This document shows, piece by piece, positions 1-6,104 of a DNA stretch of 9,087 bases. Origin of the DNA: Fidelibacterota bacterium. Lineage in GTDB: Bacteria > Fidelibacterota > Marinisomatia > SCGC-AAA003-L08 > GCA-002704045. The number at the start of each line of letters is the position of its first letter. The first letter of the stretch is position 1. The stretch is from positions 4,877-13,963 of the forward strand of contig PAFF01000082.1 in the NCBI GenBank assembly GCA_002704045.1. The letters run 5' to 3'. Under the pieces are notes generated by a model, which made no database searches, had not been told where the DNA came from, and was given only the letters and a program-made list of their open reading frames with translations. Position numbers and translations under genes: made by a program.

Positions 1-413
1 GATATAGGTAAAGATGTAATGTGCGAAAACATACCAGATCTAATATCTTTTATCATCTTATTTTGAATATATGAAATTGAAATATTATTTATATAAAAGA
101 ATATATTTTTAAATAGATAGATAAAAAAAAGTATAATACATATAGATTTTAGTTGCTCTGATGGAGAACCCATTCCAATTATACTATTTGTGATTTCTTT
201 TAATTTTAAATTTAAATTAGTTGAATTTTCTATGTTTGGATCCAATACAAATGAATCACTAGTAGGAATCAAAATTTTATTTATAAGAGATCCTATCATC
301 CAAATCGATGCAGAATTTAATATAACATAAAGGAATGATGAAAAAATTGAAAAAATTAGTAAAAGTTTATATGGTTTAGCGTATTTAAAAACTCTTTTAT
401 ATGTGCTATTCAT
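1..413 (-). CDS. ABC exporter, N-terminal part (MsbA-like), cut by window edge
   Basis: Starting at the ATG at 413-411, the minus strand stays open to the left edge for 137 codons with no stop. The start reads MNSTYKRVFKYAKPYKLLL, followed by a hydrophobic helix at about residues 17-45. A second helix lies at about 88-111. Residues 117-137 read QNKMIKDIRSGMFSHITSLP. This cytoplasmic loop, with its D-I-R and F-x-H spacing, is typical of type I ABC exporters of the MsbA/lipid-export class, whose monomers carry a six-helix transmembrane domain followed by an ATPase domain. Only the first two helices are visible; the rest, including Walker A/B, lies outside the window. The start overlaps the tsaC stop by 8 nt (ATGAATAG), suggesting translational coupling, and no Shine-Dalgarno is seen. 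A lipid A flippase role is inferred from the upstream lpxL-like gene; a drug or other lipid exporter is possible. Confidence 0.8.
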   Translation of the reverse strand, partial: MNSTYKRVFKYAKPYKLLLIFSIFSSFLYVILNSASIWMIGSLINKILIPTSDSFVLDPNIENSTNLNLKLKEITNSIIGMGSPSEQLKSICIILFFIYLFKNIFFYINNISISYIQNKMIKDIRSGMFSHITSLPI

Positions 414-996
414 AATTTAATATGCCATCACCTTTTCGAATTAACTTAATATTATTTTCATCTATCTTAATAATTGTTGATCCAATTGAAGACTTATTAT
501 TATAATTTTTATCTTCAAAAATATTTATTTTAGGGTAATTATTTTCTATGTCTTCAACTTTATTTAATGGAGCGTGACCGTTCTTATTTATACTAGTAGT
601 GATTAGTGGTTTTTTCAAACGATCAACAAGTTTTAATGGGAATTTGTGATAAGGGATTCTAATACCAATAAATTCAGAGCCATATGTTACAAGTTCAGAT
701 AATATTGATTTTCTTTTTTTAATTAGAAAAGTAAATGGACCAGGTAAATATTGATTAATTTTTTCTAAAGTTTTTTTAGATATCTTTGCATATTTTTCGA
801 TTTCTGATAAGTCTGCAATGATTATACTAAGTGGCTGAGTCCTTCCTTTCAGTTGGTTTAATTTATTAATGGCTTCATCATTAGTCGCATCAACTCCAAA
901 TCCATAAAGAGTATCTGTCGGATATGCGATTATTTCACCTTTTTTTAATGTATCAACAGCAAATTTGATTGATCGTTCATTTATTGGATTGATCAT
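406..996 (-). CDS. tsaC: Threonylcarbamoyl-AMP synthase (TsaC/Sua5/YrdC family)
   Basis: This 196-aa protein is predicted to make threonylcarbamoyl-AMP from threonine, bicarbonate and ATP. That is the first step of the t6A37 modification of ANN-decoding tRNAs in the cytoplasm. The single YrdC domain is seen in YPTDTLYGFGVDA (residues 25-37), the K50/R52 pair in LKGRTQPLS, PGPFTF (85-90), RIP (113-115), TTSINKNG (133-140, matching the family STSAN-x-SG) and GSTIIKI (172-178) before a closing IRKGDG. The length fits the short TsaC/YwlC form without the C-terminal Sua5 domain. The ATG at 996-994 directly follows the TAG stop of the lpxL-like gene, and the gene's own stop overlaps the ABC exporter start, so it is translated within one operon. 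A YciO-type paralogue with another role cannot be excluded, but no second copy is visible here. Confidence 0.9.
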   Translation of the reverse strand: MINPINERSIKFAVDTLKKGEIIAYPTDTLYGFGVDATNDEAINKLNQLKGRTQPLSIIIADLSEIEKYAKISKKTLEKINQYLPGPFTFLIKKRKSILSELVTYGSEFIGIRIPYHKFPLKLVDRLKKPLITTSINKNGHAPLNKVEDIENNYPKINIFEDKNYNNKSSIGSTIIKIDENNIKLIRKGDGILNYE

Positions 997-1875
997 CTAT
1001 CTCCATTTTCTGTGAAACCAGAAAAATTGTTCTGGATATTTTTTAATTTCATTTTCTAACAAATAATTAAATTTTTGATTGATTAATATACTAGATTCTT
1101 TAATATCTCGATTAAGATTTTCTACAATTAATTTTTTAAATGAAATCTCATACTTATTATTTGACATTAATTTACAGAATCCAACAAACATTGGAACTTT
1201 TGCCTTTATATGAAACAAAGCTGGACCTATAGGAGATAAAGTTTGTTTACCAAAAAAAGTTACAGGCACTCCAGATCTTCCAGCATATTGATCTATAGCT
1301 AATCCAAGGAAATTATTTTTTAAAACATTAAACATTTTATTTGTAGATTCATTTTTAAAAATAATTTTAGCATTTGTTTTTTCTCTAATCCAGGTAAAAA
1401 ATTTATTTGCACCCTTATTTCGTTGAATTTGAGCTATTAAAATCAAGTTCAAATTATTAATATAGAATGTTGGTTGGATTAATTCCCAATTTCCAAAATG
1501 AGCTGATAGAATAATTCCAGTATTTTGTTCGGATAAAATTTTTAAAGATTTTTTATCAAATGATACAATTTCTTTTAATTTTCTTTTATTGAAATAGGGC
1601 ATTCTCAAAAATTCAAATAGTATTTTTCCAAAGTGTTTATAAGTTTCATTGAGAATTTTTAAATGATCACTATTATTTAAATTAGGAAAACTTTGTTTTA
1701 TATTTTTAAATGCAACATCTTTACGTTTTTGTATAAAAATTTTAATAAAAATTCCAAAGTATGAACCAAAAATTAACGAGATGTTTCTAGGTATACAACC
1801 AATTAAAAAACTAATAGTTCTTAATGAAAAATATATTAGGTGATCTGTTAATTTGAATTGTTGGGAATTAATAAT
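997..1875 (-). CDS. lpxL: Lipid A biosynthesis acyltransferase (LpxL/HtrB family), start codon non-canonical or lost
   Basis: The family transfers a secondary acyl chain from acyl-ACP to Kdo-lipid A at the inner membrane. The HX4E catalytic motif is present as HFGNWE. Downstream are DQYAGRSGVPVTFFG and the C-terminal FFWFHRKWR, both typical of the family. The first ordinary start in frame is a TTG at 1608 (ATG at 1602), giving only about 203 aa. The frame stays open to a TAG at 1953-1951, and the added segment is plainly LpxL-like: LTDHLIYFSLRTISFLIG, CIPRN, then KDVAFKNIKQSFPNLNN and an E-F/L segment joining the short form. Counting from an in-frame ATT at 1875 gives about 292 aa with catalytic His126 and Glu131, close to their usual position in LpxL. 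No ATG, GTG or TTG lies in this frame between 1951 and 1609, so the 5' coordinate is an estimate. The stop abuts the tsaC start. Confidence 0.82.
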   Translation of the reverse strand: MINSQQFKLTDHLIYFSLRTISFLIGCIPRNISLIFGSYFGIFIKIFIQKRKDVAFKNIKQSFPNLNNSDHLKILNETYKHFGKILFEFLRMPYFNKRKLKEIVSFDKKSLKILSEQNTGIILSAHFGNWELIQPTFYINNLNLILIAQIQRNKGANKFFTWIREKTNAKIIFKNESTNKMFNVLKNNFLGLAIDQYAGRSGVPVTFFGKQTLSPIGPALFHIKAKVPMFVGFCKLMSNNKYEISFKKLIVENLNRDIKESSILINQKFNYLLENEIKKYPEQFFWFHRKWR

Positions 1876-1958
1876 AAGTTGCCGTTTTTTTATTACGTTT
1901 AATATAACAAAAAAATAATAAATTATTGCAGTATTATATAGCTTAAAATTCTAATTTT
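1876..1958. promoter_or_regulatory. Divergent intergenic region, likely two promoters
   Basis: This is the only gap between the divergent lpxL and nfeD genes, so promoters for both directions should lie here or just inside lpxL. On the plus strand TATTATATA (1932-1940) is a plausible -10 element for nfeD. It would leave a leader of only around ten bases, with no Shine-Dalgarno before the ATG at 1959. On the minus strand TATATT within GTTATATTAAACG (around 1908-1896) could serve lpxL. I see no convincing -35 boxes, and in such AT-rich DNA -10 look-alikes are common. The region role is inferred from gene orientation; the specific boxes are weak. Confidence 0.3.
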
Positions 1959-3320
1959 ATGAATAAAATAAATTTCATCTTATATTTTTTAATTTCAGTA
2001 GTCTTTTCATCTGAACAAACCGTAGTCATTATTCCCATAAATGGAGATATAGATATGGGTCTACCGTATGTTGTTAAAAGAGGAATTGAGCAAGCTGAAA
2101 GTGAGGATGCAAAACTAATAATTTTTGATATTGATACTTTTGGTGGTAGGGTAGATGCTGCTACTAAAATAAAAGATAGTATCCTTGGAACAAAAATCCC
2201 TACTATAGCATTTATTAATAGAAGAGCTATATCAGCTGGAGCATTAATATCTTTATCTTGTGATTCAATTTATATGACAAGTGGAGCAACTATTGGAGCA
2301 GCTACTGCTGTAGATTTGCAAGGTAATAAGGGTTCAGAAAAAGTTATATCATACATGAGAGAAGAAATGGCATCTACTGCAGAAGCAAATGGGAAATCAA
2401 GAGAAATTGCAGCAATGATGGTTGATGAATCTTTAGAACTAGATTTTTATGTTACCTCATCTGGTGATACTTTATATAGTACTGATATTGAAGGTTTTAA
2501 GGTTGATAAATTAATTACTTTAACAACTAAGGATGCATTAAAAATCGGATTTGCAAATGAAACCTTTGAAAATATTGAATCATTAATTGAATATTTAGGT
2601 TTTGACAATAATCAAACTAGAAAAATAACTTCAACATGGTCAGAAGAATTGGTACGTTTTTTAACAAATCCAACAGTAGCGCCTCTACTTATGTCATTAG
2701 GTTTTTTAGGTTTATTATTTGAAGTAAAATCTCCAGGCTTGGGTTTCCCTGGTATTGCAGGTATAATATTTTTAACACTTTTTTTTGGGTCACATTTTTT
2801 AGTTGGTTTGGCAGATATCATTGAAATTATTTTACTTTTTTTTGGAATACTATTGGTAATTTTAGAAATTTTAATTATACCAGGTTTTGGTATAGCTGGA
2901 ATAACAGGTGGAGGTTTAATATTATGGAGTATTTTTTATATGCTTCTTGGTGAATACCCTAGTGCTCAAGATTATAATGACGCTTATTTCGGTTTAAGTA
3001 TTGCAACGATAGGAGCTATTGCTGCTGGAATTTTACTATTTAAAATTATTACTGAGAGTAAATATTATTCACAAATTATAGAATTTAAACCTCAAAGAAA
3101 ACAAGATGGATATTCAATTTCTAAAGGTTTTGAAAAATTTGTCGGTAAATCTGGAATATCAACTACAGATTTGCGACCATCAGGAAAAATAAATATTGAT
3201 AATCAGATATTTCAGGCAATATCAACAGGTGATTACATAAACAAAAATAGTAAAATCATAGTTTTAAGAATTGATGAAAATCAAATGGTAGTAGCTATGA
3301 AAGATAATAAAACAACGTAA
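1959..3320 (+). CDS. nfeD: NfeD-family membrane-bound ClpP-class serine protease
   Basis: This 453-aa protein has the full-length NfeD architecture. An N-terminal signal peptide or anchor (residues 1-18) precedes a ClpP/SppA-like protease domain at about 20-215. FDIDTFGGRVDAA (56-68) is the usual ClpP-class Gly-Gly loop. ISAGALISLSCD (91-102) holds the likely nucleophile Ser92, and a lysine at about 124-128 would complete the Ser-Lys dyad known from archaeal NfeD proteases. About five hydrophobic helices follow (roughly 240-256, 261-284, 287-307, 311-330, 344-364). A soluble C-terminal NfeD OB-fold lies at about 393-450 (GKSGISTTDLRPSGKINID). The family cleaves membrane-associated proteins, in some systems stomatin-like partners. 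Here floA starts 15 nt downstream, matching that NfeD-flotillin/stomatin pairing. The ATG at 1959 has no Shine-Dalgarno, consistent with its being the first gene after a promoter. The catalytic Ser is intact, so activity is expected. Confidence 0.92.
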   Translation: MNKINFILYFLISVVFSSEQTVVIIPINGDIDMGLPYVVKRGIEQAESEDAKLIIFDIDTFGGRVDAATKIKDSILGTKIPTIAFINRRAISAGALISLSCDSIYMTSGATIGAATAVDLQGNKGSEKVISYMREEMASTAEANGKSREIAAMMVDESLELDFYVTSSGDTLYSTDIEGFKVDKLITLTTKDALKIGFANETFENIESLIEYLGFDNNQTRKITSTWSEELVRFLTNPTVAPLLMSLGFLGLLFEVKSPGLGFPGIAGIIFLTLFFGSHFLVGLADIIEIILLFFGILLVILEILIIPGFGIAGITGGGLILWSIFYMLLGEYPSAQDYNDAYFGLSIATIGAIAAGILLFKIITESKYYSQIIEFKPQRKQDGYSISKGFEKFVGKSGISTTDLRPSGKINIDNQIFQAISTGDYINKNSKIIVLRIDENQMVVAMKDNKTT

Positions 3321-3327
3321 GAGGGAG
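3321..3327 (+). promoter_or_regulatory. Shine-Dalgarno of floA
   Basis: GAGGGAG lies immediately after the nfeD TAA stop, with 8 nt before the floA ATG at 3336. It is the strongest ribosome binding site in the window. It fixes the floA start and suggests floA is translated strongly and independently of nfeD. Confidence 0.75.
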
Positions 3328-3335
3328 ATTTAATT

Positions 3336-4337
3336 ATGCCATTTTTTTTAATACCAACATTATTTTTTATTTTAGTCTTTTTATATTTTGTTCCTTTAGG
3401 AATTTGGATACAATCAGGTGTATCAATAGGCTGGGGTAAGGTAGGAATGTTAAAATTAGTTATAATGAGAATTCGTAAAATTCCTCCATCTTTGGTAGCA
3501 AATTCAATTATTAATTTGCATAGAGCAGGATTAGATTTTGTAACTTCAGAAGAACTTGAGACTCACTTTTTGGCTGGCGGCAACATTGCAAACGTCGTAG
3601 ATGCTTTAATTGCTGCTGATAAAGCAAATATTGAATTAAATTTTCAAAATGCAACAGCAATTGATTTAGCTGGTAGAGATGTTAAAGAAGCAGTTCAAAC
3701 GAGTGTATATCCTAAAGTAATAGATTGTCCGATAGAAGCAAAAGTATCTGCCGTTGCAAAAGATGGTATTGAGATAAAAGCTAAAGCTAGAGTTACTGTC
3801 AGAACTAATATTGAGCAATTAGTTGGTGGTGCAACCGATGATACTGTGATAGCTAGAGTTGGTGAAGGCATAGTGAGTGCAATTGGATCAGCGCAATCAT
3901 ATAAAGATGTTTTAGAAAATCCTGACAATATTTCAAAAGCAGTATTGTCTAGAGGATTAGATTCAGGTACTGCATATGCAATTTTATCAATAGATATTGC
4001 AGATGTAGATGTAGGAAGAAACATTGGTGCACATTTAGAGGCAGATCAAGCTGAGGCTGATAAAATGGTTGCACAAGCAAAGGCAGAAAGTAGAAGAGCT
4101 ATGGCAGTAGCACAAGAGCAAGAGATGAAAGCTAAAGTTCAAGAAATGAAAGCTAAAGTAGTAGAATCTGAAGCAAAAGTCCCTCTTGCAATGGCTCAGG
4201 CATTTAGAGATGGTAATTTAGGTGTTTTTGATTATTATAATATGCAAAATGTTCAAGCTGATACAAATATGAGAACTTCAATCTCTGATGAGGATGAGGC
4301 TAATAAAGATAACATTATAAATCAAGATAAAAAATGA
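3336..4337 (+). CDS. floA: Flotillin-like protein FloA (UPF0365/YqfA family)
   Basis: The 333-aa length is normal for FloA. An N-terminal hydrophobic segment (residues 3-26, ending FVPLGIWIQSGVS) inserts into the membrane. It is followed by the family-typical segment VGMLKLVIMRIRKIPPSLV (36-54). An SPFH-type domain follows, including DVKEAVQTSVYPKVIDCPIE (115-134), ARVTVRTNIEQLVGGA (151-166) and DIADVDVGRNIGAHLEADQA (220-239). An Ala/Lys/Glu-rich coiled coil spans about 233-285, with the near-repeat EMKAKVQEMKAKV. The tail includes FDYYNMQNVQADTNMRTSI (298-316) and then an acidic/Asn-rich end. FloA proteins oligomerise in functional membrane microdomains and affect membrane fluidity and protein organisation. 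NfeD upstream is its usual partner, as in the Bacillus yqeZ-yqfA pair. The TGA stop overlaps the next gene's start as ATGA, so the downstream protein is probably made stoichiometrically with FloA. Confidence 0.94.
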   Translation: MPFFLIPTLFFILVFLYFVPLGIWIQSGVSIGWGKVGMLKLVIMRIRKIPPSLVANSIINLHRAGLDFVTSEELETHFLAGGNIANVVDALIAADKANIELNFQNATAIDLAGRDVKEAVQTSVYPKVIDCPIEAKVSAVAKDGIEIKAKARVTVRTNIEQLVGGATDDTVIARVGEGIVSAIGSAQSYKDVLENPDNISKAVLSRGLDSGTAYAILSIDIADVDVGRNIGAHLEADQAEADKMVAQAKAESRRAMAVAQEQEMKAKVQEMKAKVVESEAKVPLAMAQAFRDGNLGVFDYYNMQNVQADTNMRTSISDEDEANKDNIINQDKK

Positions 4338-4852
4338 TTCATACAGCTGAATTCAATGGATTAGGATTAATAATATTTCTAATTTGGTTTATTGCATCTT
4401 CTTTATTACAAAAAAATAAAAAAAATAAAAAAAATTCAATTGAACCAGATGATTTAGATGAAAATTCTAATCCATTTTCAATGCAAGATTTAAGAAGCTT
4501 ATTTGATAACTCATTAAATAAGTTAAAAACTGATAATAATCTTGTAATTGAACCAGAGGACAATTATAATTTTATTACAGAAAAATCAGATAATGATAAT
4601 ATAATAGAAAGTATTGATCGTAATGATTTAAAGCAGAATGAAGATGAAATTGAAACTGATATTTCTGGTCTTAATCGATTAGGTAAAAAAATACAAAATA
4701 ATTTTAAATCTGATGACAATTTTATCATAAGTAAAAAAAATAAAATAAGTATTAACAAAAGTTTGAATAAAGTTTTTCAAAATAAAAATGAACTTCGAAG
4801 AGCGATCCTATTAAAAGAAATATTAGATAAACCAAAAGCCTTAAGAAAGTAA
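4334..4852 (+). CDS. Membrane-anchored protein of unknown function, third gene of nfeD-floA operon
   Basis: I do not recognise a named family for this 172-aa protein. Residues 9-25 form one hydrophobic helix (GLGLIIFLIWFIASSLL). It is followed by a strongly basic stretch (QKNKKNKKN), which predicts a cytoplasmic C-terminal part by the positive-inside rule. Residues 36-145 are acidic, Asn- and Lys-rich and look largely disordered. The last 20 residues are predicted helical and read ELRRAILLKEILDKPKALR (153-171). From memory this resembles a recurring tail (I-L-x-x-I-L-x-x-P-x-A-L-R) at the ends of otherwise dissimilar short bacterial proteins; I cannot check this here. The start ATG overlaps the floA stop as ATGA, so translation is probably coupled to FloA. 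An accessory or adaptor role for the FloA-NfeD assembly is a guess from position and topology. The end converges on coaE and overlaps it by 12 nt. Confidence 0.75.
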   Translation: MIHTAEFNGLGLIIFLIWFIASSLLQKNKKNKKNSIEPDDLDENSNPFSMQDLRSLFDNSLNKLKTDNNLVIEPEDNYNFITEKSDNDNIIESIDRNDLKQNEDEIETDISGLNRLGKKIQNNFKSDDNFIISKKNKISINKSLNKVFQNKNELRRAILLKEILDKPKALRK

Positions 4853-5437
4853 ATTCTTGTTTAAACAAAACTTTTTTAATTCCTCGTTTAGTTTGGATAT
4901 TGAATGATCGTTTATGATAACATAATCAGCTAGTTTTTTTTTCTTTTCCTCATCTAATTGAAGATTGATACGTTCTAGGATTTTTTTTCTTGGTAAATTT
5001 AGCCTCATCGTGGATCTCTCTATCCTTATATCTAAATTTGCTGTAATCAATAAGGTTGAATCAAATAAATTCTGTAAATTTGCCTCAAAAATTAAAGCTG
5101 CATCAACTATAAATAAATTATAATTCTTTTTAATAGTATTTATTTTTTTTTCTATTAATAAATAGATTTCAGGCCACATAATACCATTCAAAATTGATTG
5201 TTCTTTTTGATTTACAAAAGCTCTATTAGCGAGTTCTTTTAAATTTAACGTACCAGATTTGGTTTTAAGGTCATTACCAAAAGCATTACATATTTTATGT
5301 TGGAGCGCAATTGAATTCACCAAATGTTTTTTTGATTCTTTATCTGCATCAAATATAAAAGTATTTTCATTTTTAAAAAATGAGGTTGCAGTACTTTTTC
5401 CTGAACCAATACCACCAGTAATACCTAGTTTATACAT
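4841..5437 (-). CDS. coaE: Dephospho-CoA kinase
   Basis: This enzyme catalyses the last step of coenzyme A synthesis, ATP-dependent phosphorylation of the 3'-hydroxyl of dephospho-CoA. With the ATG at 5437 the protein is 198 aa, a normal length. The P-loop GITGGIGSGKST is at residues 5-16 and DAD at 30-32. LNGIMWPEI (83-91) sits where the family usually has L-x-x-I-x-H-P, with MW in place of the H region. VDAALIFEA (111-119) matches the family VDxPLLFE block in a diverged form. ERSTMR (140-145) supplies lid arginines, and ADYVIINDHS (170-179) is the conserved end block. I prefer ATG 5437 over an upstream TTG at 5452: it places the P-loop at the usual distance and gives an 8-nt ATGTATAA overlap with the adk stop. 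It is the last gene of the salvage operon. Its stop lies inside the 3' end of the convergent plus-strand gene. Confidence 0.92.
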   Translation of the reverse strand: MYKLGITGGIGSGKSTATSFFKNENTFIFDADKESKKHLVNSIALQHKICNAFGNDLKTKSGTLNLKELANRAFVNQKEQSILNGIMWPEIYLLIEKKINTIKKNYNLFIVDAALIFEANLQNLFDSTLLITANLDIRIERSTMRLNLPRKKILERINLQLDEEKKKKLADYVIINDHSISKLNEELKKFCLNKNLLS

Positions 5438-6086
5438 TCTTTTTTGTATCAATTAAATGAAAAATATCTCTTCTGACTTTTTTAATTTCATTTTCACCGT
5501 TTATAAAACTAATAATATCCTTAGATTGATAAAAATTAATTAAGGGTTTAGTTAAACTATGATAAACTTCTAATCTTTTTTTTACGGTATCTTCTTGATC
5601 ATCAATTCTAATTATCAATTTTTCTCCAGTAATATCATCAATATCATTTTTTTTCGGTGGATTAAATTTTATGTGATAGGTTCTTCCTGAAGCTGGATGT
5701 ATCCTTCTTCCACCCATTCTATCAATAATAATGTCATCATCTACATTTATTACAATAACTAAGTCTAGATTTTGCTTTAAATGAGATAAAAGTTTTTCTA
5801 AACCTTCTGCTTGAGTTAATGTTCTAGGGAATCCATCAAGTATATATCCTTTTTTACAATCAGTTTTTTTAAATCTATTTTCCATCATATTTAGAATAAT
5901 ATCATCAGGAACTAAATTACCTGAATCCATAAATCTTTGAGCTTTTTGACCTAATGATGTATTATTTTTTAAATGCTCTCTTAGCATATCACCCGTAGAA
6001 ATTTGGGGAATAGAGAACTTGTTAACTAAAAATTTTGATTGTGTTCCTTTGCCTCCACCTGGAGGTCCTAATAATAATAATTTCAT
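5430..6086 (-). CDS. adk: Adenylate kinase
   Basis: The enzyme interconverts ATP + AMP and 2 ADP in the cytoplasm. The 218-aa length is that of the long bacterial form. The P-loop GPPGGGKGT is at residues 7-15, the AMP-binding STGDMLR at 30-36 and LDGFPRTLTQAE at 83-94. The LID begins DRMGGRRIHPASGRTYH (122-138) and runs to about 160. It has the H-P-x-S-G-R-x-Y-H pattern and no Cys4 cluster, so this is a zinc-free LID. The later R-x-D-D block reads IRIDDQEDTVKKRL (159-172), slightly unlike the common RxDDxxE. An AAGG ribosome binding site precedes the ATG at 6086. The gene starts 18 nt after the nupC stop and its own stop overlaps coaE by 8 nt. In many bacteria adk sits in the ribosomal-protein/secY region; here it is within a nucleoside-salvage cluster. 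Confidence 0.96.
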   Translation of the reverse strand: MKLLLLGPPGGGKGTQSKFLVNKFSIPQISTGDMLREHLKNNTSLGQKAQRFMDSGNLVPDDIILNMMENRFKKTDCKKGYILDGFPRTLTQAEGLEKLLSHLKQNLDLVIVINVDDDIIIDRMGGRRIHPASGRTYHIKFNPPKKNDIDDITGEKLIIRIDDQEDTVKKRLEVYHSLTKPLINFYQSKDIISFINGENEIKKVRRDIFHLIDTKKNV

Positions 6087-6092
6087 GTCTTA

Positions 6093-6096
6093 CCTT
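6093..6096 (-). promoter_or_regulatory. Shine-Dalgarno of adk
   Basis: On the minus strand AAGG is followed by TAAGAC and the adk ATG (6 nt spacing). It lies in the 18-nt gap after nupC and supports the ATG at 6086. Confidence 0.5.
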
Positions 6097-6104
6097 ATTT
6101 AAAT

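Noticed and set aside
2612..2821. Minus-strand open frame inside nfeD (69 codons), and similar antisense frames inside floA (3695-4024), the 172-aa gene (4339-4758) and cdd (8628-8831)
   Set aside because: All lie opposite genes with clear family motifs, show no recognisable domain or ribosome site, and look like mirror frames of real codons.
4408..4438. A-rich low-complexity tract (A-runs broken by T)
   Set aside because: It encodes the Lys/Asn stop-transfer patch after the membrane helix of the 172-aa protein. It could be slippery for polymerase, but the frame continues correctly to the conserved-looking tail, so there is no sign of a frameshift.
4857..4877. Perfect 12-bp palindrome TTGTTTAAACAA followed by a T-run, possible terminator for the nfeD-floA operon
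   Set aside because: The stem would be about four AT-rich pairs with a four-base loop, too weak for an intrinsic terminator. The sequence is also coding for the CoaE C-terminus, and such palindromes are expected in AT-rich DNA.
5438..5452. Upstream TTG start for coaE adding five residues
   Set aside because: The ATG at 5437 puts the P-loop at the normal distance from the N-terminus and gives a compact overlap with the adk stop. The TTG lies further inside adk and has no visible ribosome site.
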